The translations under genes and the position numbers were made by a program. A stretch of DNA of 43,968 nt from assembly GCA_003218885.1 (NCBI GenBank), contig QHOV01000095.1, positions 1 to 43,968 on the forward strand, written 5' to 3'. Every line of letters begins with the position of its first letter. The first letter of the stretch is position 1. The notes under the pieces were generated by a model, which saw only the letters and a list, made by a program, of their open reading frames with translations, did not search any database and had not been told where the DNA came from. Positions 35,736 through 43,968 of this stretch are shown here, in pieces. This DNA is from Verrucomicrobiota bacterium. GTDB taxonomy: Bacteria; Verrucomicrobiota; Verrucomicrobiia; Chthoniobacterales; UBA10450.

Positions 35736-36643
35736 TGGTTGTCTTTAGGCAAGTCGGGCGGGCGAGCGGAAAGTTTCGGTGCCGTGCTGCGCGAGCTTTG
35801 CGCAGGGGTCTCGATCACGCCGCCGCGCACTGCTACCTCTCCGTTTGCGGAATGGACGAGGCGAGGCCGGGTTTTAGTTTCCATGAATGAAGAATGCGTC
35901 AGCAGTTCGCCATTCAAGCCGATTCGGGAATACGACCAGGCACGCGGCGCCGCACAATGCAAAACATGCAATTGATTGGCGCGATCGATTTCCGCTTGCG
36001 GTTGCTCGAATGCGATGCTTCGGCCTAACGAGTAAGTCGCATAGACAATTCCTGTATCCTTGTCCTGCACGCGTACGTATAAAGACGTATGGTCTGGGAA
36101 TCGGTTGGTGAGCAGCGAGTACGTGCGTGCATCCCCGGGCGCGGGAACGCCGGTTGGAATTCCCACTGTTTGTTGCCAGATCGGCCGCGCGTCGGTCACT
36201 TCGAAAACTCGCGTCCCAGAGTAAAAAAATTTCCCCAAGTCGGTGAAATAAACATGCGTTCGCACATGATAGGCACCGAAATCGTGCACGGGATAAAGCG
36301 AAGCGAGATCAATCTGTCGGGTGACTCTCTGTCCGGCTTCGATTTTCAAAGGTGGCTGCGCGTTTTCGGAGTTGAGCAGCGATATCGGCTGCCCTTCGCT
36401 TCTAGTTACCTCAAATCCAAGCCACGATTGTGCATCGGCGTCGTGTAGCTCGATATCGCGTCCGGCCAGGTTAGTGATGGCGATTGTCGCTACCACCGGT
36501 TCGTAAGCGATGTATTGCAATCGTTTGAATTTCACGTCCACCTGAATTTGTCCCTCTGCTACAGCGGTAAAAAGGAAAATACAGGCACACGGCAGAGCGC
36601 GCCTTAGCTTTGGTAAACCTATCCAGATTGCCGCGATGCTCAT
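35732..36643 (-). CDS. secreted hypothetical protein
   Basis: Start MSIAAIWIGLPKLRRALPCACIFLFTAVAEGQIQVDVKFKRLQY; 4-bp overlap with the amidase gene suggests an operon. Confidence 0.75.
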   Translation of the reverse strand: MSIAAIWIGLPKLRRALPCACIFLFTAVAEGQIQVDVKFKRLQYIAYEPVVATIAITNLAGRDIELHDADAQSWLGFEVTRSEGQPISLLNSENAQPPLKIEAGQRVTRQIDLASLYPVHDFGAYHVRTHVYFTDLGKFFYSGTRVFEVTDARPIWQQTVGIPTGVPAPGDARTYSLLTNRFPDHTSLYVRVQDKDTGIVYATYSLGRSIAFEQPQAEIDRANQLHVLHCAAPRAWSYSRIGLNGELLTHSSFMETKTRPRLVHSANGEVAVRGGVIETPAQSSRSTAPKLSARPPDLPKDNQ

Positions 36644-36674
36644 GCCGCTTCGCGATGGATAATGTGCAATGGCG

Positions 36675-37772
36675 TCATCGTGCCGAGGTACTCTTCGAAG
36701 GAGGAAAAAGTTGCAAAAGCCGCGACGGTTCCGCCTGAACCGCTTGCAGATCATCGTCGTAATAAACCTGAATTATGTATCCCAGGTATTTCCGCCGACC
36801 GCTGTCTGCGGCAGAACCTTTGGCGCCTCGAGCTTTTTGGCCCGGCCGGACTGTTGCCGCTGCCTCAGCGAGCGACGAGTCAGATGAAGCGCTGCCTGTC
36901 TTTGCGCGCACGTAGTGGACCAGGAGCACCTCTGGATTTGCCCCCGACCAATCGTGGTTTGACGTGAGCCACTCGTTAGTCACATCCGCGTCGGTCAGCT
37001 TGATGTCTTTGTCGTTCACAATCTCGTATAAGAACACGAGGATTTTCACCTTGTTGTGATCGATCACGGCGCCCGGCTGCTTTTTTACGCCGATCTGCAT
37101 AGCCAGGTTTTTCTCCGCGTCTGGATCGGGCGTCTCCGTGGTTTTGACCTGAGTGATACCCATAACCGCGCCTTCCGGGTTGCCACCAATGTCCTTATGT
37201 TCTGCTGCATCAGCTGAAGAGTTTGCGACACCGGAATCCGCTGTGCCGGGAGTTGGCACCCCTAGCTTCAGGCGTTGATTGGCCAGCTCGTATGCGGCAT
37301 CAGCCGACGGCCCCATTTCCTGAAGCTTGCGCCACAGGTCATTCGCACGGTCGAGGAGCTGCATCGATTCGTAAGTCTTGGCCATCTCCTCGAGCACAAC
37401 GGTATTGTTTGGTTCGCTGTCCAGCGCTTCTTGCAAGCGGGCCAGGGCGTTTGTCGTATCGCCCCGATCGCGCAGCTCGATGCCTTCGTGCAGCAACTGA
37501 TCAACAAGCGACGGAGAAGGGGCGGGGACCGCCGCCGGCGAAACTGCCGGCTGCGCCGGTGCTGGCGCAGGTGTTTGCGCGGAAACAGATGGAGCCGCAG
37601 GGCGTGCCACATTCGCTGCGACCGCCTGTGCCGAGATTCGGGCAGCGCGGCCCCTACCGACATAATAGGAGGTTGCGAAAAATATCTCTGCCACTGCCAG
37701 AATTACAATCAGGCCGAGCCCGATGTGGAAGCTGGGATCGATTTGGATAGCGCGTGAGAGAAGAGTCCGCAT
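36675..37772 (-). CDS. membrane-anchored TPR-containing protein
   Basis: MRTLLSRAIQIDPSFHIGLGLIVILAVAEIFFATSYYVG TM anchor; LLHEGIELRDRGDTTNALARLQEALDSEPNNTVVLEEMAKTYESMQLLDRANDLWRKL TPR. Confidence 0.78.
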   Translation of the reverse strand: MRTLLSRAIQIDPSFHIGLGLIVILAVAEIFFATSYYVGRGRAARISAQAVAANVARPAAPSVSAQTPAPAPAQPAVSPAAVPAPSPSLVDQLLHEGIELRDRGDTTNALARLQEALDSEPNNTVVLEEMAKTYESMQLLDRANDLWRKLQEMGPSADAAYELANQRLKLGVPTPGTADSGVANSSADAAEHKDIGGNPEGAVMGITQVKTTETPDPDAEKNLAMQIGVKKQPGAVIDHNKVKILVFLYEIVNDKDIKLTDADVTNEWLTSNHDWSGANPEVLLVHYVRAKTGSASSDSSLAEAAATVRPGQKARGAKGSAADSGRRKYLGYIIQVYYDDDLQAVQAEPSRLLQLFPPSKSTSAR

Positions 37773-37881
37773 AGCGCAATAAACCCACTTCTGTAAGCGC
37801 GCTCTTGCCAGCCTGTCAACAGGCCGCGTCACGCTAAATCGTTAAAAAGGCAGAAAGTTACAACCGTTGCAGAGGTTAAAA

Positions 37882-37945
37882 GTTGAATCGTTGAACCGTT
37901 AAATCGGAATCCGTTTTACATTGTTACGATGTAACGATGTAACGA
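37882..37945. repeat. 8-bp tandem arrays: gttgaatc gttgaacc gttaaatc, then acgatgta acgatgta acga
   Basis: Consecutive degenerate 8-mers (37882-37905) and a second 8-bp-period tract ending near 37945. Confidence 0.75.
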
Positions 37946-37974
37946 ATCACGAATCATCCGGGCCTGCCTGTTTA

Positions 37975-38445
37975 CTATCGCGAAATATCGTCCTGGCTCA
38001 GTATTTTGAATCCCTCGCCGATCAGCACCGAGGACGCGCATTCTGTGTCGTCCACGTGCAGCGCGATCGCGGCAAAACCTCGCGGGCGGATCAGCAGGGG
38101 ATAAGCGAAATGAACGTTCACCTCCGCCATCACCAATGCGGCGAGCAGTTTCACCAGCTGAGTGGCGACTTCTCGCAACTCCACTACCACCACTTCGCTA
38201 ACGCCAAAGGGAACATTTTTTTCCCGAAACAATTTCTCCACGCGCGCCGGATCGCTGGCGATTATCCGCGCAATGGCCGAGTCGGTGGATTCCGATACGC
38301 TCAAGGCCACGACGTGGGTGTTCTGCGTGTTGAGCAACTTCACAATTTCCAACATCGCCCCGACCTTGTTGGGCAGGAAGACGGAGAACTGCTTCACCAG
38401 CGGTCCTTCCATCTTTGACGTTGTTTCCGGCAAATTAACGGTCAT
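37975..38445 (-). CDS. ACT-domain protein
   Basis: VKQFSVFLPNKVGAMLEIVKLLNTQNTHVVALSVSESTDSAIARIIASDP. Confidence 0.8.
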   Translation of the reverse strand: MTVNLPETTSKMEGPLVKQFSVFLPNKVGAMLEIVKLLNTQNTHVVALSVSESTDSAIARIIASDPARVEKLFREKNVPFGVSEVVVVELREVATQLVKLLAALVMAEVNVHFAYPLLIRPRGFAAIALHVDDTECASSVLIGEGFKILSQDDISR

Positions 38446-38595
38446 TTGAATGGCAGCGCCGCGATGGAACTTCCCACAGGCGCATCAGACGCACTATCTC
38501 ATTCCCGGTATTTCGTTGGCAAACCTAATATCGTGCTAACGCTTCAGCGCGTTATTGAAGCTGTTCATTGCCTGTGACGTCAATATACTGCCGGA

Positions 38596-38982
38596 GTGAT
38601 TGCAGGAGCGCATTTTCTTCTCTACAGCAAAGATCCGGAAGCGGATCGTGCGTTCTTTAAAATCGTGCTGGAATTCCCGTCGACCGATCTTGGCGATGGC
38701 TGGCTTCTATTTGCGTTGCCGCCTGCGGAGCTGGCTGTTCATCCTAGTGACACCGAATTTGTGCAAATGCATGCGGAACATCCAATGCTGGGGGCTGTGC
38801 TCTATCTAATGTGTGACGATTTACGCAGCGTGATTGCCCGGCTGAAAAATGAAGGCGTTGTCTGCTCGAGTCCGGTGGAAGCCGAGTGGGGAATCAGCAC
38901 GAGTCTTCGGTTACCGAGCGGAGGCGAGATCGGCCTTTATCAACCAACTCATCCGACAATGATTGAAATGCATTCGACCTGA
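38596..38982 (+). CDS. VOC-family (glyoxalase-like) protein
   Basis: GAHFLLYSKDPEADRAFFKIVLEFPSTDLGDGWLLFALPPAELAVHP...LRLPSGGEIGLYQPTHP; GTG start. Confidence 0.8.
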   Translation: MIAGAHFLLYSKDPEADRAFFKIVLEFPSTDLGDGWLLFALPPAELAVHPSDTEFVQMHAEHPMLGAVLYLMCDDLRSVIARLKNEGVVCSSPVEAEWGISTSLRLPSGGEIGLYQPTHPTMIEMHST

Positions 38983-39032
38983 CAGAGCCGAGTTTCGCAC
39001 GTTCACAAAGGCCTTACATTCGCTCTCCGACG

Positions 39033-40487
39033 ATGGAAGAAGAAAATGAGCTGTTCGCGCTGCGGCGCAAAAAACTCGATGCCCTCCGCGCGAGAGGTAT
39101 CGAGCCGTTCGGTTCTGCTTTTGACGTAAGCGGATCGATTGCGGAGGTGCGCGAGCAATTTAAAGAAGGCGAGACGCTTCGCGCGGCGGGGCGCATCACG
39201 GCGCATCGCGACATGGGAAAAAGCCACTTCCTGGATCTGCGCGACGCCACCGGTCGCATTCAGATCTATATTCACGCAAAAGAAGTTGGGCCGGAGCTAA
39301 TCGATCTTTTTCGCTTGCTGGATATTGGTGATTTCATCGGGGTGGAAGGGACATGTTTTGTCACCAAAAGCGGCGAACCAACACTAAAAGTCCGCTCGTT
39401 CCGGCTGCTTGCGAAGGCCCTGCGGCCGCTTCCCGAGAAATGGCATGGATTACAGGATATTGAGGCGCGCTACCGCCAACGTTATCTCGATCTTCTCACT
39501 AACGAGTGTTCCCGCGCGGTTTTTAAAAAACGCATTGCCATTATCAGCGAAGCGAGGCGTTTCTTCGAGGAACACGGCTTCCTGGAAGTGGAGACGCCAA
39601 TCTTGCAAACGATCGCTGGAGGTGCCGCGGCCGAACCGTTCAGCACACATCACAAGGCGCTCGGCCTCGATCTCTATCTGCGCATCGCGCTGGAGCTCTA
39701 TCTCAAACGTTTGCTCGTCGGCGGGTTCAACAAGGTATTCGAAATCAATCGTAATTTTCGCAATGAAGGGATTTCCAGGAAACACAATCCCGAATTCACA
39801 ATGCTCGAAGCCTATTGGGCCTATGCCGATTTCGAGAAGATGGCGAATCTCGTCGAAGAACTGATTTGTTATCTCGCCGAGAGAATCTGCGGCTCACTAA
39901 CAGTTGAGCATCGAGACGCCGATGGGAAAATTGTTCGCACCATCAATTTAAAACGGCCGTGGCGGCGGGCCCGCTACCACGATGTTGTACGCGAAGTCGC
40001 CGGAAAAAATTGGTTTGCGCTCTCGAGTGAACAGCGCCACGAACGCGCGACCAATGACTTTAAATTGGAAATCTTGCCGCAACTGGCCGATTTCGAGGTG
40101 ACGCAGCATGTGTTTGAAAAGCTCGTCGAAGAGAAGACGATCGATCCTCTGTTTGTGACGCACTGCCCGAAAGAACTGGTGCCCCTGGCAAAGCAAAACG
40201 CAGCGGACAGCTCGCTCGTCGATGTTTTTGAACTGATCATTAACGGCGCGGAGATCGCGCCAGGTTACAGCGAGTTGAACGATCCTATTGTGCAACGTGA
40301 GCGCCTGCTCGAGCAGGCTGGCGAAGAGAAGCAGAAGATCGACGAGGAATTTCTGCTTGCGCTTGAGCACGGTATGCCGCCGGCTGGCGGCGTCGGCATC
40401 GGGATGGATCGGCTCACGATGCTGCTCACCGGCGCCGAATCCATCCGCGACGTGATCCTGTTTCCCCTGTTGAGACCGAAAAAGTAA
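39033..40487 (+). CDS. lysS: lysyl-tRNA synthetase, class II
   Basis: RITAHRDMGKSHFLDLRDATGRIQIYIH, FEINRNFRNEGISRKHNPEFTMLEAYWAYADFEKM, VFELIINGAEIAPGYSELNDP, GVGIGMDRLTMLLTGAESIRDVILFPLLRPK. Confidence 0.96.
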   Translation: MEEENELFALRRKKLDALRARGIEPFGSAFDVSGSIAEVREQFKEGETLRAAGRITAHRDMGKSHFLDLRDATGRIQIYIHAKEVGPELIDLFRLLDIGDFIGVEGTCFVTKSGEPTLKVRSFRLLAKALRPLPEKWHGLQDIEARYRQRYLDLLTNECSRAVFKKRIAIISEARRFFEEHGFLEVETPILQTIAGGAAAEPFSTHHKALGLDLYLRIALELYLKRLLVGGFNKVFEINRNFRNEGISRKHNPEFTMLEAYWAYADFEKMANLVEELICYLAERICGSLTVEHRDADGKIVRTINLKRPWRRARYHDVVREVAGKNWFALSSEQRHERATNDFKLEILPQLADFEVTQHVFEKLVEEKTIDPLFVTHCPKELVPLAKQNAADSSLVDVFELIINGAEIAPGYSELNDPIVQRERLLEQAGEEKQKIDEEFLLALEHGMPPAGGVGIGMDRLTMLLTGAESIRDVILFPLLRPKK

Positions 40488-40668
40488 ACTAACACGCGCA
40501 CCGCGGGCTCGTCCTGGCAGGTATCTGAGCGCGGCTATCCTCTCGGGAGCGTTGAACCTGGTTTGGCATCGGCAAGGCGACCTCGCTCGCTCCGTTCCAG
40601 CGGTCCAAACATCGGTTAAAGAAGACCGACTGAGATGATCCGGGCGATTATCGAGTAGCAATGCGAAT

Positions 40669-40725
40669 GGCTCCAAAACGGACAAAGGGACTTCTACCCG
40701 GTAGGTTCTTTGTCTGTTCGGAGCC
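40669..40725. promoter_or_regulatory. long hairpin upstream of the surface-repeat gene
   Basis: GGCTCC-aa-AACGGACAAAG ... CTTTGTCTGTT-c-GGAGCC, with an inner CTAC-ccg-GTAG; about 17 paired positions including one G:U; 57 bp before ATG 40783. Confidence 0.65.
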
Positions 40726-40782
40726 CAGTGAACAAGAAAAACCCCAAACAAACACGACCGGGAGAAAGAAAGAAAACACCCC

Positions 40783-41910
40783 ATGTATTCACTTATTCAA
40801 CTCAAAACGTTAGTTTCATGCGGACGAGATCTGGCGCCCTCGCTGCCTTTACGGCGCGGGTTCCTTCTCATTCCGCTCGTTCTGGTCTGCCTTGCGTTTC
40901 CGCCGCGAGTGCAGGCAGCTTCCGATGTCAATCCGCCGCCGGACGGAGTCTATGGAGGCAGCACCGCCGAGGGGTACAACGCCCTTCGGCACCTCACAAC
41001 CGGCGGATTCCTGACAGCGATTGGTTGGGAATCACTCGCCAGCAACACCACCTCCAGCTACAGCACCGGTGTCGGCGCTGGAACGCTCGCATTAAACAAC
41101 GCAGATGAAAATACCGCCACTGGCGCTGGAGCACTTTTGCTTAATACCGGGGGAGCGGCAAACACCGCCACGGGAGCGCTCTCGCTGATCTTTAACTCAA
41201 CGGGGAGCGATAATGGAGCTCTTGGTGATCGCGCACTCCAAAACAACACCAGTGGCGGCAGCAACAGTGCGGTCGGCAGTCACGCGCTCTTCAGCAACAC
41301 CACCGGTGACTGCAACGCAGCCCTTGGCGACAGCGCCCTCCTTAATAGTACCACCGGTGACAACAATATCGCCATCGGCTGCGATGCTGGGAGCACGATT
41401 ACCACCGGCAGCAATAATATCTATATTGCCAATAGCGGTGTGGACGACGAGTCCAACACCATCCGAATCGGTGACCCGGCAATTATCACGGACGCGTTCA
41501 TAGCGGGAATTCCCGCAGGTGGCCTGGCGGCGATCTTGTTCGACTACAACAGCGGCTCTATAATCATTGGCGTTGGGGGCGCCGTGCCGTTCAGTCAGGC
41601 ACCGCTTATTGTCGGGACAGCAATAAGCAAGACCAATAACACAACCTTTACGCTCAATAAGGCGGGCGTTTACAGAGTGACCTATACGTTGCGAACGGCG
41701 GCCGCTTCGCTGCTGGCCAACGTACAAGTCCACGTCAATGGGGCAGGAGTAGGGCCGACGGCGGCGCTAGTTGTTGCGGGCACTTCTCTGAGTGATCAGG
41801 TGACGTTTGTGGCCAATGCTGGAGACACCGTGCAACTGGTTGTAGGTGGTTTTGCGCTGACCCTGGGGAGTGGCGACAACGCGACCATCAACATCGATAA
41901 AGTTCAGTAA
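40783..41910 (+). CDS. secreted protein: YadA-head-like repeats plus BclA/TNF-like C-terminal domain
   Basis: Signal peptide; repeats such as NNTSGGSNSAVGSHALFSNTTGDCNAALGDSALLNSTTGDNNIAIGCDAGSTITTGSNNIYI; C-terminus PLIVGTAISKTNNTTFTLNKAGVYRVTYTLRTAAASLLANVQVHVNGAGV...GDTVQLVVGG resembling BclA-C. Confidence 0.78.
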   Translation: MYSLIQLKTLVSCGRDLAPSLPLRRGFLLIPLVLVCLAFPPRVQAASDVNPPPDGVYGGSTAEGYNALRHLTTGGFLTAIGWESLASNTTSSYSTGVGAGTLALNNADENTATGAGALLLNTGGAANTATGALSLIFNSTGSDNGALGDRALQNNTSGGSNSAVGSHALFSNTTGDCNAALGDSALLNSTTGDNNIAIGCDAGSTITTGSNNIYIANSGVDDESNTIRIGDPAIITDAFIAGIPAGGLAAILFDYNSGSIIIGVGGAVPFSQAPLIVGTAISKTNNTTFTLNKAGVYRVTYTLRTAAASLLANVQVHVNGAGVGPTAALVVAGTSLSDQVTFVANAGDTVQLVVGGFALTLGSGDNATINIDKVQ

Positions 41911-41940
41911 AGGCAGCCGACAGACGTGTAACTTCTTGGA

Positions 41941-41980
41941 CTCTCGGTCGGATAGCTTTAACAAAAGCATCCGACCGGGA
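41941..41980. terminator. strong hairpin CGGTCGGAT-a-GCTTT-aaca-AAAGC-ATCCGACCG 3' of the surface gene
   Basis: Near-perfect stem read directly; no U tract follows. Confidence 0.6.
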
Positions 41981-42057
41981 GATCGCGTGTCGGAACTTAA
42001 CTGGCCGAAGCGATTGGCCCGTGTCCATCCTCTTAGCGATCGCAATTGAACGCTTGG

Positions 42058-42264
42058 TCAGCGCTCCAGATCGAATGTGACTTTGGCGTTAATGCGATAG
42101 TTGCTGATTTTTCCGTTGTCCACTTCGACCGTGAACTCCTTGATGTAGAGCGAACGAATATTCCGCAACGTTTTGGACGCTTCATCTACCGCGCCCTGCG
42201 CGGCGTCTTCCCAACTCTTCGGCGATTGCGACATCAGCTCGATAACTTTAACAACTTTTGCCAT
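42058..42264 (-). CDS. dodecin family flavin-binding protein
   Basis: MAKVVKVIELMSQSPKSWEDAAQGAVDEASKTLRNIRSLYIKEFTVEVDNGKISNYRINAKVTFDLER matches the dodecin pattern. Confidence 0.92.
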   Translation of the reverse strand: MAKVVKVIELMSQSPKSWEDAAQGAVDEASKTLRNIRSLYIKEFTVEVDNGKISNYRINAKVTFDLER

Positions 42265-42341
42265 GACGATTATCCTCCTTTCCTCATTTATCGCGGATCA
42301 CCTCTGCATCGCGCGTTTGGGGAACAATCGAAATGATTGAT

Positions 42342-42368
42342 TGAAACGATGAAATGTTGAAGCGATGG
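42342..42368. repeat. 8-bp tandem array: tgaaacga tgaaatgt tgaagcga tgg
   Basis: Consecutive degenerate 8-mers, same register family as the 33229 and 37882 arrays. Confidence 0.7.
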
Positions 42369-42369
42369 A

Positions 42370-42422
42370 GGTAGGGGCGGTTCACCTGAACCGCCTGGGC
42401 GGTTGTGGTCAATTGCCCTACC
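42370..42422. repeat. GGTAGGG...CCCTACC element with inner hairpin GGCGGTTCA-cc-TGAACCGCC
   Basis: 7-bp outer arms and 9-bp inner stem read directly. Confidence 0.82.
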
Positions 42423-42438
42423 GTTTTAACAGAACATA

Positions 42439-43968
42439 ATGAAACGTTTTGAGATCGCGGGATTGCCGTCTGATGAAGTGAAGAACTTCGTCGCAGGAAC
42501 CCATTCCGATCCCTTCCGCGTGTTGGGCCCGCACCGGGTTGGCGACGATTTGGAGATCCGCGTCTTTCGTCCGGACGCGCGCAAGATCGAGATCGTGCTG
42601 GATCGAGATCCGGAGGAGCCGATCGCAGCGCAGAAGGTTCAGCAGGACGGGTTCTTTTGCGCGACCGTCCTAGGCGCGACGCGTGATCTTCCGTACCATC
42701 TCCGTGTCACTGCCTGGGACGGCTCGCAGCAGCTCACGCGGGATCCGTATCAGTACGGGCCGATCATGGGCGAAGTCGATGTGCATCTCTTCACTGAAGG
42801 GCAACACTGGAAAATTTACGAAAAGTTTGGCGCGCATTTGCGCACCATTGGCGATGCGACTGGCGTTTATTTCGCGGTGTGGGCGCCTAACGCGCAGCGC
42901 GTCAGCGTAGTTGGTGATTTCAACGATTGGGATGGCCGGGTCAATCCGATGCGCAAACTCATCGGCAGCGGTGTGTGGGAATTATTTTTGCCCGGGATCA
43001 AGCAAGGCGCGCACTACAAATTTGAAATCCGCACGCAGACAGGCGCGGTGCTGCTCAAGAGCGATCCGTTCGCGTTTTTCAATCAGCACGGCAAATCGAC
43101 CGCATCCATGGTGTACGATCTGGAACGTTACGTTTGGAACGATGCTGCGTGGATGGAATCGCGCCGGACGCGGGATTGGCCGAAGAGCGCCATCAGCACT
43201 TACGAAGTCCACCTCGGCTCGTGGCGTCGCAAAACTGAAGAGGGAAATCGCCAACTGAGTTATCTCGAACTCGCCGACGAGTTGCTGCCGTATGTGCTAG
43301 AGATGGGTTACACGCATATTGAGCTGTTGCCGGTTGCCGAGCATCCCTTCGAAGGTTCCTGGGGTTACCAGGTCACAAATTATTACGCGCCGACCAGCCG
43401 GTTCGGTCCGCCTGACGACTTCCGCCATTTCATCGATAAATGTCATCAGGCGGGCACCGGCGTGATCATGGATTGGGTGCCCGCGCATTTTCCAAAGGAC
43501 GCACACGCCTTGGCCGAATTTGATGGCACCGATCTCTACGAGCACATGGACCCGCGCCAGGGCGAGCAACAGGATTGGGGCACGCTCATTTTCAATTTTG
43601 GCCGCAACGAGGTGCGCAATTTTCTCATCGGCAATGCGCTCTTCTGGCTCGACAAATATCACGTCGATGGCCTACGCGTGGACGCCGTGGCGTCGATGCT
43701 TTACCTCGACTATTCGCGGAAGCCCGGCCAATGGATTCCAAACGTTTACGGCGGCCGCGAGAATCTCGACGCCATCTATTTTCTGAAACGTTTCAACGAA
43801 GTTTGTTACGAGCGTTTCCCCGGAATTATGACTATCGCCGAGGAATCAACCGACTGGCCCGGCGTATCGCGTCCGACTTACCTCGGCGGACTCGGGTTCG
43901 GGTTCAAATGGAACATGGGCTGGATGCACGATTTCCTGCAATACATGAGCATCGACCCGATCTACCGG
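42439..43968 (+). CDS. glgB: 1,4-alpha-glucan branching enzyme, C-terminus beyond window
   Basis: ATG at 42439, open to window end (510 codons): [116 protein letters not shown]. Not in the track because it has no stop in the window. Confidence 0.95.
   Translation, partial: MKRFEIAGLPSDEVKNFVAGTHSDPFRVLGPHRVGDDLEIRVFRPDARKIEIVLDRDPEEPIAAQKVQQDGFFCATVLGATRDLPYHLRVTAWDGSQQLTRDPYQYGPIMGEVDVHLFTEGQHWKIYEKFGAHLRTIGDATGVYFAVWAPNAQRVSVVGDFNDWDGRVNPMRKLIGSGVWELFLPGIKQGAHYKFEIRTQTGAVLLKSDPFAFFNQHGKSTASMVYDLERYVWNDAAWMESRRTRDWPKSAISTYEVHLGSWRRKTEEGNRQLSYLELADELLPYVLEMGYTHIELLPVAEHPFEGSWGYQVTNYYAPTSRFGPPDDFRHFIDKCHQAGTGVIMDWVPAHFPKDAHALAEFDGTDLYEHMDPRQGEQQDWGTLIFNFGRNEVRNFLIGNALFWLDKYHVDGLRVDAVASMLYLDYSRKPGQWIPNVYGGRENLDAIYFLKRFNEVCYERFPGIMTIAEESTDWPGVSRPTYLGGLGFGFKWNMGWMHDFLQYMSIDPIYR

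Noticed and set aside
39948-40784. 278-aa minus-strand ORF antisense to lysS
   Set aside because: Fully explained as a shadow frame of lysS; low-complexity Arg/His-rich translation and no recognisable family.
1-43968. Defence islands, prophage, integrases, tRNA/rRNA genes
   Set aside because: No motifs for these were seen in the ORF translations or intergenic sequence; tRNAscan-SE and Infernal would be needed to exclude small RNAs.

Overview
The window is a 44 kb chromosomal segment, about 55% GC. Gene content and style suggest a soil Verrucomicrobiota-type bacterium; this taxonomic guess is an inference from remembered families, not a search. I see no rRNA, tRNA, prophage, transposase or CRISPR array. 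It carries about 36 protein genes, mostly housekeeping and signalling: glgP, glgB (partial), infC, aroB, holA, uvrB (frameshifted), lysS, nnr, two amidases, a rhomboid protease and an M50 protease. Signalling genes include an ECF-like sigma factor next to a Ser/Thr kinase-TPR protein, a NarL-type histidine kinase/response regulator pair plus an extra regulator, and three TolB-like/TPR paralogs. The most unusual content is: (1) intergenic palindromic elements in several sequence families that share one architecture (outer pairing arms enclosing smaller hairpins), sit at gene 3' ends and in three cases encode the C-terminus and/or stop codon of the neighbouring gene; (2) degenerate 8-bp tandem arrays (consensus about GTTRAANC) in three intergenic gaps, with a related 7-bp array in a fourth; (3) uvrB split by a -1 shift with an A_AAT_TTG heptamer in the overlap; (4) a LuxR-type regulator whose receiver lacks the phospho-acceptor Asp; (5) a small secreted protein with a 20-aa duplication; (6) a YadA-head-like repeat protein with a BclA/TNF-like C-terminus behind a long hairpin; (7) infC with no AUG/GUG/UUG start at the conserved N-terminus; (8) an N-terminally short aroB.
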